Origin: Clostridia bacterium
GTDB lineage: Bacteria; Bacillota; Clostridia; TANB77; CAG-508
Assembly: GCA_022790685.1 (NCBI GenBank)
Contig: JAAVXQ010000026.1
Span: 1 to 7,367, forward strand
DNA: 7,367 nucleotides
Reading direction: 5' to 3'
A program made the position numbers and the translations under genes. The notes under the pieces were generated by a model. The model saw only the letters and a program-made list of their open reading frames with translations. It was not told the DNA's origin and did not search any database. Below are positions 5,822 to 7,367 of this stretch, piece by piece. The number at the start of each line of letters is the position of its first letter. Position 1 is the first letter of the stretch.

Positions 5822-5833
5822 TTTACTAGTAAA
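5822..5833. repeat. 12-bp palindrome at the predicted transcription start, possible operator
   Basis: TTTACTAGTAAA is self-complementary and begins 1 bp after the -10 box at 5815-5820, covering the predicted start site. That is where a repressor operator would be expected. A 12-bp palindrome in A/T-rich DNA is not rare, so position is the main support. Confidence 0.35.
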
Positions 5834-5881
5834 GATTAAGAAGGCGTGTAAATAAAATAATATATATGATATGAGGTGAAA

Positions 5882-7367
5882 ATGAATAGTTTAAAAATAT
5901 ATGATAATTTTTTAGAAGTGAATACAATTTATGTAGCTAACAGTAAATTTGATTTTAATTTTAGTATAGATATGGATTCTACATATTTTGAAAAAGAATT
6001 TTTGAAATTTATATGTTTATATAATAAATTCTTTTTTAATACTAAAAGTGAGAGTATTGAAACTATTTTCAACAGCTATCCTTGTGAATTAGATGAAAAA
6101 ACTATACTGTATTTAAAAAAATTATATGATACAACAAATAGTTTAAATAAAAAGATACATAAGCAAATTATTGCAGAATTTTTACTTTCATATAAGAATT
6201 CTTTAGAAACTGAAACTTATAAAAAACAATTAGGACAAGAAAAAATAAGAAAATATAAAGGAATTTTATATAAAATATTTGATATGAAAAGTTTTGAAAT
6301 TAATGGAGAGATTTTTAAAGATACAATCGAATTTTATAAAAATATTATTAAATATTCTGAGAAGAATAAAGTCAATATAAGGTATAGCAAAAGAGTACAA
6401 ATATTATCTAAGTTTAATATAAAACAAAGAAATAATAATGAATATAAGCAAATTTTTAATTATTTTATTAGTGAAAACAAGTATTTAGATAAATTAATAA
6501 AATATGATTATGGGATTGAAAAACATTTAATACAATATAAAAATGTAATTTTGAATAGTATAGCAAATAGCTATTCAAGTGAGAGTGGTTTGAGAGTATT
6601 TGAAGAATTAATTAAACATATTGAAATAGGAAATAACTTTATAAAAGAATATATTAATAAATATATTCATATATGTAATAAATTAATAGAAGATGCAATA
6701 TTAAAAAAATATAATTTTATACAGATAATTGCTAATATAGAGCAAACATTAAAGGAATTAAACAAAATAAAACAGTCCAATATAGATAATATATACAAAG
6801 ATAAATTAAAAGAATGTATATGTCAGGTACTATGCGTGAAAAGAAAAATATTAAATGATACAGAATATGTAAATGAGATGTTATGTGAGCATAGCTACAA
6901 ATTAGAAATACCTCGTGAGAAAATAGAAAATATGAATACTGATATATTAAATAGGTTTTATAGAATATATGCATATGCAAAAATTGATTTTGATGATATG
7001 ATTTGTCAATCAATAAAATCATATTCAGAACATCCTCTTTTATATTTAGCAACTAGCATATCAATAGACAACAATGAATTATATGATATCAGTGAAAAAA
7101 AGGAAAATAGGAGTATATTTAAAAAGTATTTTAATAATAAAGGAATAGAGTATATTAATAAAAATTATAAAATATTAAGAAATGTATTAGAAAGAGATTA
7201 CTATGAACATATGTTAAAATATACAAAAAAAGAATTTGAATTTAAAATTGGATTAATAAGTGAGGTATTATATATAGATATAGAAAAAATAAAAAATGAC
7301 ATATATTTTGCTCGAATTGGAGATAAAGTCTTAAATAATAATTTATATATAGAAATGGTAACACAAA
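5882..7367 (+). CDS. Large unrecognised helical protein, 3' end outside window (weakly DUF4209-like)
   Basis: Open from ATG 5882 to the window edge: 495 codons without a stop in DNA this AT-rich is strong evidence for a gene. GAGGTGAAA (5873-5881) directly precedes the start. The product is rich in Lys, Asn, Ile, Tyr and Glu, has no signal peptide or membrane segment, and looks almost wholly alpha-helical, so it is probably cytosolic. I do not recognise it securely. Residues about 70-105 (LDEKTILYLKKLYDTT, then HKQIIAEFLLSYKNS) and the later FDDMICQSIKSYSEHPLLYLATS followed by SIDNN recall the N-terminal and middle parts of DUF4209 proteins. The conserved C-terminal RNxxxHG of that family would lie beyond the window, so the link is untested. 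Base composition stands out: two 60-base rows of this gene that I counted hold 8 and 9 G/C (others 13 and 15), against 18 in a dusB row, which suggests an accessory gene. It is divergent from asnS. Confidence 0.88.
   Translation, partial: MNSLKIYDNFLEVNTIYVANSKFDFNFSIDMDSTYFEKEFLKFICLYNKFFFNTKSESIETIFNSYPCELDEKTILYLKKLYDTTNSLNKKIHKQIIAEFLLSYKNSLETETYKKQLGQEKIRKYKGILYKIFDMKSFEINGEIFKDTIEFYKNIIKYSEKNKVNIRYSKRVQILSKFNIKQRNNNEYKQIFNYFISENKYLDKLIKYDYGIEKHLIQYKNVILNSIANSYSSESGLRVFEELIKHIEIGNNFIKEYINKYIHICNKLIEDAILKKYNFIQIIANIEQTLKELNKIKQSNIDNIYKDKLKECICQVLCVKRKILNDTEYVNEMLCEHSYKLEIPREKIENMNTDILNRFYRIYAYAKIDFDDMICQSIKSYSEHPLLYLATSISIDNNELYDISEKKENRSIFKKYFNNKGIEYINKNYKILRNVLERDYYEHMLKYTKKEFEFKIGLISEVLYIDIEKIKNDIYFARIGDKVLNNNLYIEMVTQ

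Larger units (their letters stand above)
5515..5881. other. Divergent intergenic region between asnS and the right-end gene
   Basis: 367 bp with no supportable gene. Nearest asnS are its ribosome binding site and promoter (5549-5577). Bases 5578-5750 are featureless A/T-rich DNA in which I see no structured RNA or credible small gene; short forward frames close within about ten codons. The right third holds a 14-bp palindrome (5757-5770), two candidate -10 boxes (5779-5784 and 5815-5820), a 12-bp palindrome (5822-5833), and GAGGTG (5873-5878) before the ATG at 5882. A 79-codon minus-strand frame crosses this stretch but runs over the asnS promoter and start, and it has no sign of being coding. 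Confidence 0.7.

Noticed and set aside
6732..7052. Minus-strand frame of 106 codons inside the right-end gene
   Set aside because: It is antisense to a 495-codon open frame that has a good ribosome binding site. The translation is low-complexity Ile/Tyr/Leu/His with no family features, so it is a shadow frame.

Overview
The window comes from a very AT-rich, low-GC Gram-positive genome, most likely a Clostridia-type member of the Bacillota. The reasons are the strong GGAGG-type ribosome binding sites, the TTGNNN-17-TATAAT promoters, AGA/ATA/TTA-biased codons, the standard code (TGG for Trp, no in-frame TGA), and a probable GerS-type gene next to mazF, a neighbourhood I recall from clostridia. 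I cannot name the species. No tRNA, rRNA, insertion sequence, integrase or CRISPR array is visible.

Layout. Bases 1-140 are the Lys/Asn-rich C-terminal tail of a gene entering from the left. It is followed 12 bp later by rodA (SEDS peptidoglycan polymerase) and, 8 bp after that, by dusB (tRNA-dihydrouridine synthase). This co-directional run ends at an intrinsic terminator whose stem includes the dusB stop codon. Next come a small membrane-anchored protein resembling the GerS/LolA-like family and mazF (an MazF/EndoA mRNA interferase) with no antitoxin gene beside it; a large AT-rich hairpin follows mazF. A single nitroreductase-family gene with its own good promoter comes next. It converges on asnS (asparaginyl-tRNA synthetase, minus strand), and a 27-bp perfect hairpin between the two can stop transcription from both sides.

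asnS has a clear promoter and a short leader with no room for a T-box. It diverges from the last gene across a 367-bp intergenic region containing two perfect palindromes and candidate promoters. The last gene (5882 to the window end) is a large unrecognised helical protein, at least 495 residues long, open at the right edge. It is visibly more AT-rich than the housekeeping genes and weakly resembles DUF4209-type proteins.

Most of the window is core housekeeping (wall synthesis, tRNA modification, tRNA charging). The parts deserving a second look are the unpaired mazF, the GerS-like protein without a lipobox, and the cut-off gene at the right end with its palindromic upstream region.
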